Source of the DNA: Capitella teleta
Lineage: Eukaryota > Annelida > Polychaeta > Capitellidae
Length of the DNA: 64,000 nucleotides
Direction: 5' to 3'
Assembly (NCBI GenBank): GCA_000328365.1
Contig: KB312025.1
Coordinates: forward strand, 1-64,000
The notes beneath the pieces were generated by a model, which made no database searches, was not told the origin of the DNA, and saw nothing but the letters and a program-made list of their open reading frames with translations. Positions 24,030 to 37,614 of the stretch are shown here, one piece after another (the stretch's first letter is position 1; each line of letters begins with the position of its first letter). Both the position numbers and the translations under genes were made by a program.

Positions 24030-24871
24030 GAGGTCTTTTTTTATCCTATTGATATTCTTGTGATGATAATTGTTCCCTATATGTATGCCCAAGAGCACCG
24101 CTGACGTTTCGAATGGAATGTTGTCCTCAGCTAACTGAAAGATCGGTGGTTCTGCCCCTCGAAGGTTGAAGGTCATACTGAGGCATTTTCATGAGACCCA
24201 TAGGTGTGAAAGATTGTGATTGCTCTGTGTAGATTTGATCTATTGGTTTAAAATTAATACTTCCACCTACATTATTTATTGGAATGTATCAATCCATAAA
24301 AAGGTTGATGGTTTCGTTGACTGAGATCACTTATTTAATCAATATTTCGTTGGTTTAGACAAAAGAGAAGTCAATTCAGTTCGGGATGTGTCACCTATCG
24401 GATGAATCGAACCTTTGTTGTGCACATCCACAACTAATTTGCATATATTCAAATAAGGCATTCATCAAATTTTGAGTGATCGAATCCAAAATAATTATTT
24501 CCGTTGCTTTTCCGGTATTTTGATACAATTTTAATGGCTTTTGTCATTTACAAACAGCTAAAATATTCCATTGAAAAAAGACGAGACAAAGGGAAATCTG
24601 CCGCCGCCATTTGCCGCTAATCGATAATTAGATAACGAACCTTAATTGACGTCAGAATTAACTTTGTTTTTCATCGGAACTGTCATCAACAGAGTTGTGC
24701 GCTATAATGATATGTCCTAAGCTTCCGGGAGATTTTTTTTATGGAATATTCAATATAGAACTTTTGATCGATTTCTTGTCATAGAACTCGGGAGAGTGGG
24801 TAATGGTCTGCTAATTAATTGACTAATTGTTGTAAGAGTATATGATTCTGTTTTTTTATGTATTTCAAGCA

Positions 24872-24990
24872 TAATGGCCCCTTATGCGACATAGTCAAGA
24901 CATAAGAAAGTTTATGCAATCGAGACGCGCCCGCATCAACGAGCTTCAGAACATGTACTTGGAAGCAACGACGATAATGCATAAAACTCA
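24872..24990 (+). repeat. Dispersed repeat shared with the SP-RING locus intron
   Basis: The first half (GGCCCCTTATGCGACA ... AGTTTATGCAATC) matches 42167-42235. The second half (CATCAACGAGCTTCAGAACA ... GATAATGCATAAAA) matches 42917-42965. Here the halves are contiguous; there they are about 680 bp apart. Non-coding, family unknown. Confidence 0.7.
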
Positions 24991-25790
24991 TTACACTATT
25001 AGTAAAATCACTGCATAATCTACATGTAGATTATATACAAGTATACATATTATTGTAAATGTACATGCATGCAAAACAAATGCACTGTTTTGGTCAGTGC
25101 TGGCACTAACTCTCTGATATCGGAAGAACAGAATTACTTCTTACAAAGTGTGAGAAGGAAAATCCATGTTATCGGCTCTATAATCATTCGAACGTGTCTT
25201 ACACAAGTTCCCAGGTGTGTACCTTAATTAGCATCGCGTGCTTTTGGTATTGATATATTTTCATGAAATATTCCATGCCTTTAAAAAATGAAAAGAAGTG
25301 CAGAAAGTGACCCTTTTTCATCAATTTGAAAATGTACACCAAAAAAAAAAAAATCATAATAATAACCCCAAAAATAGTTCATATAACGATTTATTTAACA
25401 CATATTACATCAATTAGAAATTATACATCAGAGTTCAAGGAATGACTAGAAAGATGATTTGATTGAATGATACAGTAAAGTAACATACATTTAGCATGTA
25501 TGTGTGAATTGAGGCTTGCGTTTGAGATATAGCTATGTCGTCTGCAGGTTACAAAGGGCGAGTGAAATAACAATTGATACACTTGAATAGTAGCATCTGA
25601 ATTTGAAGGATTCTAACCAAGAAAAATAAATGATCAGTATACATGCTTACAGTACACCAGACAAGAGAAAGAATATCCCCTTGTTCTACTCTATTAAGCC
25701 TTTGTATAAGTTTTAACTTTGAAACATTTGAGTGAGATATGTTTCATAATACTGAGAAACTCTGTCTTATGCATAGGAGTCTAATACTAT

Positions 25791-26148
25791 GAGGGTTGTT
25801 CGAAAAGTTCTGAGCCTAACATAGAACGCGTTATCACAGAAAGTTGAAAATTAACTTAAATATAGGGCAGCTTATTGGAGAAAAAAAAATTGTTTCCAGA
25901 AAGTCGCGTGATCTGACATCAATTTGAGTGATGTAGAGTCGACATTTCGTTAAAATGCGGCAGACTCCTGATTTACGCGCTAATTCAAAAATCGATATTT
26001 GAATGAAGTGCGCTCAATCAAAAACTAGTTATGCCAGGGAAATAATAAAGGTACGTGTAGTGTTGGGAATATTTCCTCTATCTAACCTCCAAATTACACA
26101 TCTCTAGTATTGCGCGTTCTATCTTAGGTCGACAACCCTTGACCCTTC
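25791..26148. mobile_element. Mariner-like non-autonomous element
   Basis: The left end GAGGGTTGTTCGAAAAGTTC and the inverted right end share GGGTTGT, CCTAA and ATAGAACGCG blocks, giving imperfect inverted ends of about 40 bp. TA dinucleotides flank both ends. The left end has the look of mariner termini. A short frame after the left end (MRQTPDLRANSK) is faintly like the start of a mariner transposase, but no transposase domain is present, so this is a deletion derivative of about 358 bp. Confidence 0.65.
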
Positions 26149-26334
26149 TAGTAATAGATACCGAACAATCAACGAAACCTTTCTTTTAATTTATCAATTA
26201 AAATATCTGCCAAAGTTGAGAGGGGTTTTTCTTGGGGGGTGGTGGTTTGCGATTTTTTCAACTACTTTTTTTTGTTTTTTTTTTTGTTGGGGGGGGGGTG
26301 GTTGTTCTTGTTCTTGTCCTGGGTTTTTTTTTAC

Positions 26335-27903
26335 CTATTTATTTATGGCATTTCGCAGTTTTAAACGAAGCTTATTTAGGACAGCCCGATAACCGGGGTA
26401 ATCAGCGAGATTCCGATTTTCCGATGGATCTCTCTTAAGATCATATAATTCAACCCCTCGAGATTTTTCCCATTGTATGCCTAATCGCCTATTCCATTCC
26501 GGCCATTCCGTAAACCGGAAGCGGCTGGTGCGCATGCTCTGTCCTAGAATGGGTTTTGCGGCATTGAAACGCGCTTGTTCGCTGAGGGCAAAGTTCTTCC
26601 ACTTCTTTGAATCGGGATCTTCTATGAGCGAAGTAAAACTACGCCCTTGAGTGCATACTGGAGTGTTCCTTGAGTTTTCCGGGCAGATAGGAAGAGGCGG
26701 TAGCCCAGCGACCTCAGCCAGAGTCGGGAAGAGATCGATGAGTTCAACGACCTTGCTGGTGACTATGCCGTGGTTGGTAACCTTCGGGATGTGGAGCATC
26801 ATGGGGATGCGAGTGGCGAGTTCAAAGACTGAGTGTTTGGCCCAAGTTGCATGTTCACCCAGCAGGAAGCCGTGGTCACCCCAAACCGAAATAATGACCT
26901 CATCTTCCATCGACTCTTCTTTCACCGCTTGCAAAAGCTGACCGATCTGGTGGTCAATATAACTGACCGACGCAAAGTAAGCCCTCCTCAGCAATTTCGT
27001 TTCCAAGTATGGAAACTCTTCTGTTTGGTCCCAATGCGTATGATTCGTGGCTTTCATGTCCCCGTATTTGGCGATTTCGTCGAAGTTTGCAAAGGCGATA
27101 TCAGGTGTGTCCAGTGGCACATGTGGGTTGTTGGGGTAGTCGACGTCATCAAGAGGGTAGTGTGCAAGGAATTCCTCGGGAAACACCCAGGGTATATGGG
27201 GTTTGTAGAACCCGACTGCGAGGAAGAAGTTCTGTTGTCGATGCTTGTATTCATCCGATAAAATTCTCAGCGATCGTAGCCCTTCGTCAAGTACCTTGTC
27301 ATCCGGCAGAGGATTCAGTTGCCTAGTCTTCTCTGGCACTGCTCGCCAAATCTTCTCTTTTGAATGCCACCTGTTGACGGGGGGTTGGTAGAACGGTTCC
27401 GTCCAGGATATGGCGTCGTTATCCTGACCCGACGCAGGACCATGGTGGAAAACTTTACCAACCCCTTTTGTGGCGTACCCATGTTCCTTGAAGTATTGCG
27501 GAATTGTGGTGAAGTTTCCCCCTACGTCGCGCCAATAGTCAACTAGGTTGTAGACCATGGTGGTTGATGGTCGTCTGCTGGTCAGCGCAGAAGCTCTACT
27601 CGGTCCGCACACCGCGTACTGCACGAACGCCTTCTCCACAAACAGACTCTTCTCCGCCAGTTTGTCCAAATTTGGAGTGTGCATTCCAGAATACACATCC
27701 GAATCCATCCCGTGGCGACGGTAAACGTCCAGTTGCGGCCTCAGGTCATCCACAATGACCATCAACACATTCTTCCTGCGCACCCCATCACGCACCAACT
27801 TGGCATTTATTCGCGAAAGGTGGTAAGAGTTGATCAGAATCACAACGACCACCATTCCAATGGTCGATCCGCACTCGCATAAACACTTAAGTGAAATCCT
27901 CAT
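26335..27903 (-). CDS. IDS: Iduronate-2-sulfatase
   Basis: One uninterrupted frame of 522 residues, close to the 550 of the human enzyme. A hydrophobic anchor lies at residues 15-26. The sulfatase core starts NVLMVIVDDLRPQL, with the metal-binding Asp pair at 52-53. The formylglycine motif is CGPSR with the Cys at residue 99, followed by ALTSRRP. The second signature GVGKVFHHG and a WGDHGFLLGEHATWAKHS block near the C-terminal half match the IDS subfamily rather than general arylsulfatases. Family members remove 2-O-sulfate from iduronate in heparan and dermatan sulfate in lysosomes. The absence of introns contrasts with the intron-rich SLC5 and ALG8 genes. The last codons (ATAAATAAATAG) contain a possible AATAAA signal. 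All catalytic motifs that I can check are present. Confidence 0.9.
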   Translation of the reverse strand: MRISLKCLCECGSTIGMVVVVILINSYHLSRINAKLVRDGVRRKNVLMVIVDDLRPQLDVYRRHGMDSDVYSGMHTPNLDKLAEKSLFVEKAFVQYAVCGPSRASALTSRRPSTTMVYNLVDYWRDVGGNFTTIPQYFKEHGYATKGVGKVFHHGPASGQDNDAISWTEPFYQPPVNRWHSKEKIWRAVPEKTRQLNPLPDDKVLDEGLRSLRILSDEYKHRQQNFFLAVGFYKPHIPWVFPEEFLAHYPLDDVDYPNNPHVPLDTPDIAFANFDEIAKYGDMKATNHTHWDQTEEFPYLETKLLRRAYFASVSYIDHQIGQLLQAVKEESMEDEVIISVWGDHGFLLGEHATWAKHSVFELATRIPMMLHIPKVTNHGIVTSKVVELIDLFPTLAEVAGLPPLPICPENSRNTPVCTQGRSFTSLIEDPDSKKWKNFALSEQARFNAAKPILGQSMRTSRFRFTEWPEWNRRLGIQWEKSRGVELYDLKRDPSENRNLADYPGYRAVLNKLRLKLRNAINK

Positions 27904-30900
27904 GGCTCAGGTAATTACGTGCAGGCGATCAAAATATCCAGGTAAACAATCTTGCAGAACCTTAATTGATTAGCGCGTGCGCGATCACACGGTAAGGGTC
28001 CGCAACAGGTTGTGTCTGCACCTGAATCAATCACGAAAAATAGTGTTGAATTTCCCACCAATTAACTGCCAATCAGTTATTGATCTCTTTGTGTAGCTGT
28101 GGGCGATATTCCACCCACGAAATAAATGTGAAATTTGCTTTTTATTGTTTTGAATATTATGTATAAGGATCCTGCAAATATAATCATTATCCAAGTGTAT
28201 GCATTCTTGCATACCCTTAATTCTTATTAATTTTCGTGGAAGTTCGAGCATAAGATCCTTTATGACTCAGCAGAGGTATTTACGTAGAATGATTTTGAAA
28301 TATTAGAACTGTGCTCTACATGTTGTTTTTAATTCTTGGTCCATAAACCCCTGGAAAAATTATCGACTTATCATTTTCCTCGCGTAAAATTAAAGGAAAA
28401 TGCCAACTGAGAACTGTTCACAGAACTGTGTGGCGACACACCCACTCACTTGCCTAATGGTCACTGGGGAGCAGCGACCGCAGGTGTAGACTGACCAATG
28501 CAGTGGCCCCCGGGAACCCGCCGGCTGTTGGACAGCTAATTCGATGGACTCCCAGCGACTCATAATAAACCTGAAGGCGGGAAAGAATTTTTTTAGCATG
28601 AAAATTGTTTCGTATATCAATGTCATACAGCTGACACCCCGTACTAAGACACTCGAAATCGATTTGCAATATTGTTGAAATCCTTGAATTCAGAGAGCAA
28701 TTATATCGATTAGCTAATGAACTATGGTAATGGTTAGCTCAATATGCTGCTTTTCATTAAGATCATTAGGCTTTTGTTTTGGTTTTCATTCCATTCATCA
28801 CATCATTTAATTCCACCTCAGATAACATTAGTCAACGCTAGTCAAAATTTGAACGTTTTTGGTTCGTCGAAACCGGAATCTGTGATAATCGCGGGAACCA
28901 GTGGCAGGGTTGTCATGGCAACAGGCTACACGTAAAGGTCACTCACTATTCACGAGCGATGTCGAATTTGTGGGTATAATTACACAAGCTACTCTCCATA
29001 TCTCTGGCCATGGGAACGTTAACAAACACTGTCATGGGTGGAATGATGACAAGCAGGACTCAGTGTGAAGTTGTTTAATTAATGATACGATAAAACTGTG
29101 AGAAATACAAGAATGAACAAGAAATTTCAGTCATTATGGAATGACTGGTGATGAAAAAATGCTGGCGTGATTCAGTCAATAGCGTTTGTCTCACGTGACG
29201 TCATCACTTTGTGTGCCCAAATAAAAATTCGGACAAAATCTTCAAAATGCGCGCTTTCTTGACAACGCCTTGAACAGGCATGGGTATTTATGTTTTTCCA
29301 GTTTATGTACGAAATTGAGCTCCGATTGTGTTGATATCAAATGAATCGAGTCAGACATACGTTCAGCTTAATTTTTAATCAGGATTACAGGGTTTTATAG
29401 AGTTTTACACTCGAAACGAATTAAATCTGTCCCGAGTCTGAACTTTCATAACGCACTCAGAGCACTATAGACGTTATGCTTATCCATTCGGCCTCTCTTG
29501 TTTTGCGTACAAAACATCCGGCCAAGCGTAAAAAAATTCAAGAAAATGGTTATCTTCAGGTGCTTGGGAAGTTATGCGTGCTGAGGTGGCTTAAAAATAC
29601 TAATTTTCATGATAAATCGATGGGGGCTATAGTTAAGCAACCTGACCCTGGGATCAGCATCAATTGATCACTGATCAATGCAGTGAACAGGTGAATGGTC
29701 AGTCAATACAGTCACAGAGTGCCTGCTAAGAGTCATAGATTCTATCATAGTATCATTCATAGTGATTATTAAAGCACGTGTTGATACTGAGAATCATCTG
29801 CTAGGAATCATTCCCTCATAGGTGTGGAGCCATGAATGGTAAAACGTACATGCCTGTTGGCGGCTAAAATAAGGGAACGAGAGGTAGGTCCCTAATGCAT
29901 ATGTATACATCAGTTTAGCACAGATTCTCGGGCGAGGTCTGTATACCTCCATTGGTCTCGCTGTAGTATGTCAGCTAACATCAGTTAAACCACAAACATT
30001 TAAGTTACTCATTGGAGTACAGCAGAAGCTTAAAATTTTACTGCCATCAAAATTAAGTGCTTTATGACATAGAATATGGATATACCGAAGATTCAGCGTA
30101 GAATAATATTGCCCTTACAAGCAAAAACTGTACAACTTATTCCTTGAAATTACTCTTTTACATCAATAAAAATGGAGTGTTCTAAGGTAATTTACATGTG
30201 TAATGTATTATTGAATATTCTTATTGTAACTGTCAGGAGTTATCAGGAGTGGTGACACGCATTTATTCTGGCATGGTTCAACATGGTTGACAATTATATT
30301 AGCACATGAGAACAAAAACATTAAGACCAACCTCTCAACTCCCATGATAATAAAACTCCATACAAGTGTCAATTTTTAAATGAGCGTAACACCTTTTTAT
30401 ATACAGAGGGTGAGTTCACTTACTCACAGGTTGACCAACCCGATCCAACTGTAACCTACGGGAGGTCAAATATACATTAAGTCAATTACACTTATTTTTC
30501 TCAAATGTATACTGATGATAACATATTTTTTTCCTTTCTTAGGTACATGCCTGCTGTATAAGATTTGCTATGCGGCTTATTTGCTTTTACATACAACACC
30601 AGCTTTTCTTCAGGAAATGAAATATTTCCAATTTGAAATATATAAATCACTATATGTTGACAGATATTCTGTTGTAAATGTATACCATTCCTTTCCAGCT
30701 TGCGAAATTTGTGTAAGCAAAAAAGGAAACCTCCTGAAGACTCTTGAAACCCCTAAAGAGATATACTGAAGCTCAAGAAACTGAACATGCTTACATATTC
30801 GTTTACAGGTGACACAAAAACACCTTTGTTTCAGTCACCACCAACTGTCACTATTCGCTAAACTGCACGTGTTTGAATAAATTATTATTATTATATGCCA

Positions 30901-33900
30901 GTCTGAAACCTGCAACTGAAGACATGCTAGACACAGCTCCCCCTTCATCATCCTGTTCAAACGCAGACAACATTTGTGTGCAATTATAAAATAAAACAAA
31001 TAAAATATATTGATTCACTTGTATACCGCAACTGGCTTCGCTTCTATGTGGTTACATATTTTCCCTGGTTATAGGACCATCCCAAGCTAGGTGACATGAT
31101 GATTTGTAAAACAAGAACACAGCTACTGTGATAAAGCAAAAATGTGATATGTTAAATTTTTCACTCAAGAAAACAAAATCTGATGCTTGTGAATTTTCCG
31201 CAAAGAATCAGCTTTTTCAATCATTACCTCTAAATGGGGTTATCTTACCACTTATTCTTTTAATACAACATTTTCATCGAATTGCCAATTTTATTTACAA
31301 TTTCATTGTACTGCTGTCAAAATAAATGAACTCATCTTTCATATTTCTTTGTCTTGATTTCGTGTTTTATTTTTCATTTTGTATATACGGTATGTAGCTA
31401 ACATACTACAGTGGTACAGGTATGTAGACCTCACCCAACTTATCTGAGCTAACTGGTATGTATATATACTGATACGTCTTCTATCAATTCAAACTTCTAC
31501 TGTAATATATATAAGCTAACTTATTTCAGTGTATATTGAGTTATAGACAAAATTATCAACAGATAAATGAGCGCTGTCACAAGATAGTGCGTTATGATTC
31601 GCGAAATGCAGACGATTGTCTCGTATTTCATCATATATCGAATTATCACGGAATATTCGTCAATTAGAAATAGGCGATAATTAAATTTCAGACTAATGTT
31701 TACCAGGATTAATCATTAAAATAGGACCACACGGCTCATCTTTTGATAAAACATGACTTGATCGCCGTGACAGCGACGCCTCGGCACTCGATAGTCGCTT
31801 CGAATGTGTCTCAGTGCATGGTTGAATTATCTCCGATTTTATCATGCACGAGCTTAGTATCCGGAAAATCGCCTTCGTTGAGAGTGAGAAGAGATAATTT
31901 GCGTCGTTTCACAATAGTTTGATCCCGCTGACAATATATATACAAAGAGTTATTAGACTTCAAACATAGGCGATTTAATATGGAAAAGATAGGACGCCAT
32001 AGATTTTTGTCCGCACTTTTCCGCGCATGCGCAGTGCGGAATTCTATTTTTAGCTCTTTTTGGGCCGTGAGACAAACGCTATTAGCAGAGATACAGATTC
32101 CATGTTTGATTATTGAAACATACGATTTGCCTTCTATAGTCTATATTATAGTTTCTTAATTAGCAGCAACTGATATTTAAAGGCACAAAATTAGCTGACA
32201 TTGCTGACCACCCGTAATGGTTTTCCCTTCAAAACTTGTTACTCTGTTCACGCTATCTTCTACATGTTTCACCGAGTTAAAATTTTAGATTATCTGAGGC
32301 GGTCGTCCAAATTGTTTTAGTATATTTATATTTATTTGATAAAGAATATACATGCAAAACAATTACATGAATTTAAATTGTGTCGTGTTTCTTTAGACAA
32401 CGGTGTTTTGTCTGTATTTCTGATTGGTAGGGAGTGGAGACTTGGTGTGGGAGCATGAGACCCACTTCAAGGTGGCTGTTTCTTTTTCTTTTCCTCTCCC
32501 CCTCTTACCTCCCTCTTCAAACCTGAATAATCATTGTGGTATGGTGTTCGTGGTATGGTGTTCGTTGGTGTCTATATGCACCGAATATGAATTGTGTGTT
32601 TTGATGCGGGTGGAATAATAAATCCCAACCTTGTAAACAGCTAATATACTTTTCTTCCTCGTCACTGGAGCCAATGAGTCGGGTCCGTATCTTATACAGA
32701 GTGGGCCAAAATAGTCTGTCTTCTCCGTATTAAAGATCTCAATGCTTTCCAATGATGCTTCCTCATTTCTGAGAAAGTGTTACAAAACAGATCGCAGTGT
32801 AAAAATCACACAAAGGTAAGAGAAATAAATACGTGGTATGGTTAGTGTAGCATATCATGCTACTATTCCTATCACTTCTATTTCAATTTCATCAACATTT
32901 AAACCAATTTAACTCAATTAATAGAGTGCAGCTCAGTGCACTCAACATTCCGCGATATTTCCACTTTTGACGACAAACAAGGCCCCGGGCCATGGATAAG
33001 CTTCATTGAACGCATAAATAAGACAACGCTCTCGTACTATTGTTTTATTTGAGAGTGCTATTGTTGTGACAGTAGCACTAATGTTTATCTCCTAAAATCA
33101 AAATAAAGCAGTGTTTGTATTGAAGCGCTCTACAAGAGATGACATTCCTTAATATATATAATATTTATTTCGCATATACATGTACATGCAATAAGACATA
33201 GAAAGAAACTAAAATATATTGCTGGGTGTTAAGCATGTGAGAAAACCTATGGCGGAATCCTTCCCCTGGGCTAAAAACTCACAACACCTAGAGCGACATA
33301 ATTTAAAGCATTAAATTTTATCCGATTGCAGCGGTCGCCAGTCTTAGAGGCCTATATGTGTTGACAGATCCTGTGCATGAAAGAGGACGGCGCCTGGTAG
33401 CCATCAACGCATGCGCAGGGGTCAACAGCTTACAAGGGACACACATGCACCCACTTTAGCTGCTTAGCAATAATTGGCATAAAATGGTGCTCACATTAAT
33501 AATGAAAAGTAGAAATAAACATATAACATGCTGCTCTTTCGGGGGCTCATCTGATTTAGCTCTCTTTGAGATCGCTCACCGCTCGCATTCAAATGTTCCT
33601 CCCTCATTCAAAATTCACTTTTTACTTGATTTCTTTGCATAAATTGGGGCAGAATAACATAGTCAATCCATACCAGGTATTTATTATTTGGAATAATTGA
33701 TACATTTTAGAAAAAAAAAAATGGTTTGTTTTTAACCTGGAGTACTGTCACTCTGAATGTCTTATATGCCCATTGCCTATATTGCTTTTATAAAATGTGT
33801 TTTATATATTTCACATTGTTTTCATCGTTTTCTTATATTCGAATAGAACAGAAACGTGTTGGCTGCTATGTTTATGCTATTAGGGTAAACATTATAATTA

Positions 33901-33950
33901 TTTTATCCTTCTAATTAAGTTTAAACATACAAAACAATAATACTGTGTGT
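27904..33950. other. Gene-poor, AT-rich intergenic region
   Basis: About 6 kb with no recognisable exon. It holds the X-box-bearing repeat at 28850-28980 and an inverted pair of short repeats at about 29178-29225 and 31990-32090, which share AATAGCGTTTGTCTCACG. Short frames at 30515 and 31128 have no family resemblance. Confidence 0.5.
28850..28980 (+). repeat. Dispersed repeat carrying an RFX X-box-like palindrome
   Basis: It aligns with 40790-40980 through GAAACCG, TGTGATAATCG, the palindrome and CTCCATATCT, at roughly 65-70% identity. The palindrome here is GTTGTCATGGCAAC (28909-28922), one change from the perfect X-box found in the other copy. Confidence 0.65.
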
Positions 33951-36900
33951 TCAAATGTCATCACTTTCTTGAAAATCCTTGACCAGCATGACATCTTTCT
34001 CATTCGGCGTTTTCTTGATATCCTGAAACAGTCATGCATGCAACCGATCCACAAGAAATAATTGATTTACCTCAAATTCGTAGCAAGAGTCAGCGCCGTT
34101 GTCGAGAGGTGGTAGTTGAGCGAATGTAAACATGGCTTTCCATGGCAGCATGAGACGAACATCAATTTCCTTCTTGCTTGTGTTATGACCAACTGGTAGC
34201 ACGTTATGGGGTACATATGCATTACTCATTATTTGACTGTTTACTTACCAATGTTGAAGATCTGGGAAGCTATCCAGCCAACAGCTAGGGTGACAGTGCA
34301 GCCAAGCAGGGTATACCATACGAAGGAAACTGCGTACATGTTTTCTATTCCATGTCTGTGTAATAGGAAATTAACCGATACTCATAAATAAGGATGTTTG
34401 TTAGGTGAGCAAATTGCAAAATTGTCCGGTGCACGATATTTTGCTTAAAATATTAATTTTTTATTCCTCAAAACAATATAATTATATAGTGTGACAACTC
34501 AATATCAGAATGCTCACAATGAAACATTCGTGATTGTAGTATTTGCTGCTGTTTGAGTTTTGTTAAACATCGGACAGTTGTCGGATTGCAAGGGCGGCAG
34601 TGATTGACTGAATGTCGGGATCGACTGAGATCCAAACACAATCCAAAAGTTAAGAGCAGCACCAGCTCCACAACCTATCAGGGCTCCCTGCAATGAAGTA
34701 GTTTTGGTGATGGATTGTGAATCTCAAGGAGACACTTTACCTGCCAGTTAGCTGAAGCAGATATCCCACCAAGGATAAACATTCCATAAAGAGGCCCACC
34801 AGTAGCACTTGAAAATGTCATTGACACCTGTGGAAATTTTAATAATTGTAAAACGCACTAAAATAAGAATCCATGAGCGCATACGTATGCTCGACTGGAC
34901 AAAAATGCTGAGGTACAATTGGAAACTTTAAAAATGCCAATTGAAATACCTGAGAGACTGGTCCAGGTATGATAGCAGCCAAGAAGGCCACTGCAGCTCC
35001 AAAGATACCAAATATAACCACTGGACACAGATGAATTAAATTTGGGGGCACGTTAAGCATGTAGTACAAACAAACCCAAACATTTGTTGAGCACTGCAGC
35101 TCTAAAATCACTGAGATTTACGAGGTGAGGCTTCAATATGTCTTCCCAAGCATTGGCAGCACAACCACTCAAGCTGGATGAGACTGAGCTGTAATGAACA
35201 CAGTACCAGCAGTATATTACATGATAGAGAGACACGCTGTGTACCTGTATTAATGTACAGGTACATTGGTGTCACGCGTAGTCAAGTTTGACAATGATTG
35301 GTCGACCGGTACTGGATTATCAATTATGCTGGTATAGTGCAATGATATTAAATTTGGAGATGATTAAATTATCATTTATTTAGCATTCAACATATTATTT
35401 TATTCATACATGAACTACGTCGCAAGCCGAGTTCCCTTACCTGAGCGCTCCGCTGTATAAAGTAGCCAAAAAAAGTCCTGAGAAACCACGAATAGATGAA
35501 AAGACAATTTTCACAAAGTATGGTAGAATCTGCAATGAACCAACAACAGCATAGACAGCAGATTGGCTTTGAGTAATGCAAGGTTTTAATTTACTCACCT
35601 CATTCGATGATTTGATATCCTCGTTGAACAAAGGATCACAACGCTCCTTGGCAAAGTAGGCAAGCACAATGACTCCATTAATGAAAACAAGGCAAACCAA
35701 GAGAAGAAGAGAAGGAATGTTCAGCAAAAGAGATCTGAAAATGACACACAGTGGAGACTCAAAATACAGTATGATTGGCCTGCGTCAGACTATGTTACAG
35801 AAGTACAAAGTTTGTCTTTTGAAACCCCACCATGGTGCACACACTTACAATCGTGCTTCTCTCAGGGATCCAGTGGCAGAATATCTTTGGATTGATGCTT
35901 GTTGTAACCCATAAGTAAAAGCCGCAGCTGAGCCCCAACCGAAAACCAATCCCCAGATAGTCAGCCGTTCTCTTGGATCAACCGATGCCCTGAAGCAAAA
36001 CAATTAAGCATATGTAGTTCAATAATCTACAGAAAGATCTTACGAAAAACCTAGAAGTCTCCCTTCTTCATGAGCATAAAGGAAGGCTTCAGATATTCCA
36101 CCAACTTCCATGCATCCCTAGAAATAAACGTAGGCATCTGGATTATTTAAAGAGGAGTAAATCTCAGTAACTGTTACCTTGATGAGCACAGCAAGTACAC
36201 CACATAACATGAAGCCTGACTGAAACACATCCGTCCAAATTACAGCTCGCATGCCACCCTGGAAGCAATGATTGTGAGGTGTCTTGGAACACACTAAAAA
36301 AAGTCTATATTTCCCATTACCCGTGTGTATTTCCTTTATCACTTACATAATGTAGGTTAAAACAATATCAAGTGGGTCTGGTATTTATATAATATTCGAA
36401 ATTTGTGTACTTACAAGGGCGGTGTACGTAGTGGCAACAGCGGCCATGATTGGAATGCTGATTTTTGTGGGGAATCCCGTGGCTGGATCGAAATCAGAGA
36501 AAATCACAACAATCCCTTCACGTTAACACATACCTGTTTCCAGCGCCAGAGATGGAGCATGCATGGCAGGTCCGATGTAGAGCAACTGTTGGTTTTTTTT
36601 TTAATAAAATGGTTAACATAACTACAAATTCAACTTTATACATGTACCACAAGATGCATACATAGTACACGGTTGCATAATACATTAATGATGGAATGGC
36701 GAGCGCTCTGATTAACGAAGAAGCAAATCTATTATCCTAATTCTAAAAGAACCGTACATGAAAATATCAAAAATGGAGGCCAAGACTGAAAGGTATTTAT
36801 CTGATTTGTTGGTATTGGTAATTGTTGAGGGCTTCTGATATATTCTAGTACCCATCATTATATTATATAAGCGATTGCTGATGCAAAGATTGTGAAAATA

Positions 36901-37614
36901 TCAAATTTGTGGTTTACATGAGAAATGAATAAGATCACTACAGTGTAGCATTATTTATATGAATTATAAAGATTGCATACGATGTTCTCTGAAGAGAAAG
37001 TGGCATTACGTATTATGAGACCTTCTTGGTTAGGAACAGATTTTATATACATGTATAAACAAAGCAAGGAAGGCGCATAGCATGAAATCAGCCAATAGTT
37101 TAATCAAGTTTATGCCGAGCTAAACAATTAAGTGATGCATATAGGCTATGGCTCACCCCAAAAGCAATACCAAGAACAGCACCAACAACTCGAACCAGTC
37201 TTGAGGAGTACCTCAGCTGAAGATACTATAAAAAAAAAATACGTTTTGTGATATTTATTGCTACGACCTTCTACTGACCTCATAGACACTGGTCAGTTTT
37301 AGAGGGAAGATCCACGGTACAAAAAGTCGTTCAGCCAGTAGAATGCCGAAGGTATAGCCAAAAAGGAGGCCAAACCACTGCTGAGTTCCATATGAATACA
37401 TTTCAGCTGAGTTGCCCAAAATCATGAGTGCTGATTGATATGAAACCAAAAGGCTAAGCATCGTAGGAACAACCTTAAGGTTCCTGTCTGCCATGATGAA
37501 CTCTTGGGTTGTTCGTTGCTTGTTGCCACTGAATGCATGGTAGACGCCGATTGCAAGAGATGCCAGTAGAAAGAAACAGAATATCAGGTAGTCAGCCCAG
37601 TGGAGACCAGCCAT
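33951..37614 (-). CDS. SLC5 family sodium/solute symporter (SMCT/SMVT-like)
   Basis: Sixteen exons can be chained with GT-AG junctions, giving about 600 residues. Exon 1 ends near 37278 (MAGLHWADYLIFCFFLL ... TSVYE). Later exons lie near 37158-37226, 36533-36585, 36415-36487, 36178-36259, 36043-36118, 35850-35991, 35603-35734, 35442-35531, 35080-35187, 34951-35021, 34741-34828, 34490-34690, 34249-34354, 34060-34185 and 33951-34023. Typical SLC5 segments include YEYLQLRY, a substrate-site region LLYIGPAMHAPSLALE, GGMRAVIWTDVFQ and ERLTIWGLVFGWGSA. Relatives couple sodium entry to uptake of monocarboxylates, biotin, pantothenate or iodide at the plasma membrane; the substrate cannot be chosen from sequence alone. 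Introns are mostly 50-100 bp, except intron 2 (about 570 bp). The gene looks intact. Confidence 0.88.

Noticed and set aside
28390-28626. 78-codon minus frame with a Cys-Gly-Arg-Cys segment
   Set aside because: Too short, no family match, overlapping frames equally open.
30515-30769. 84-codon frame in the gene-poor region
   Set aside because: No homology that I recognise, no splice context, AT-rich.
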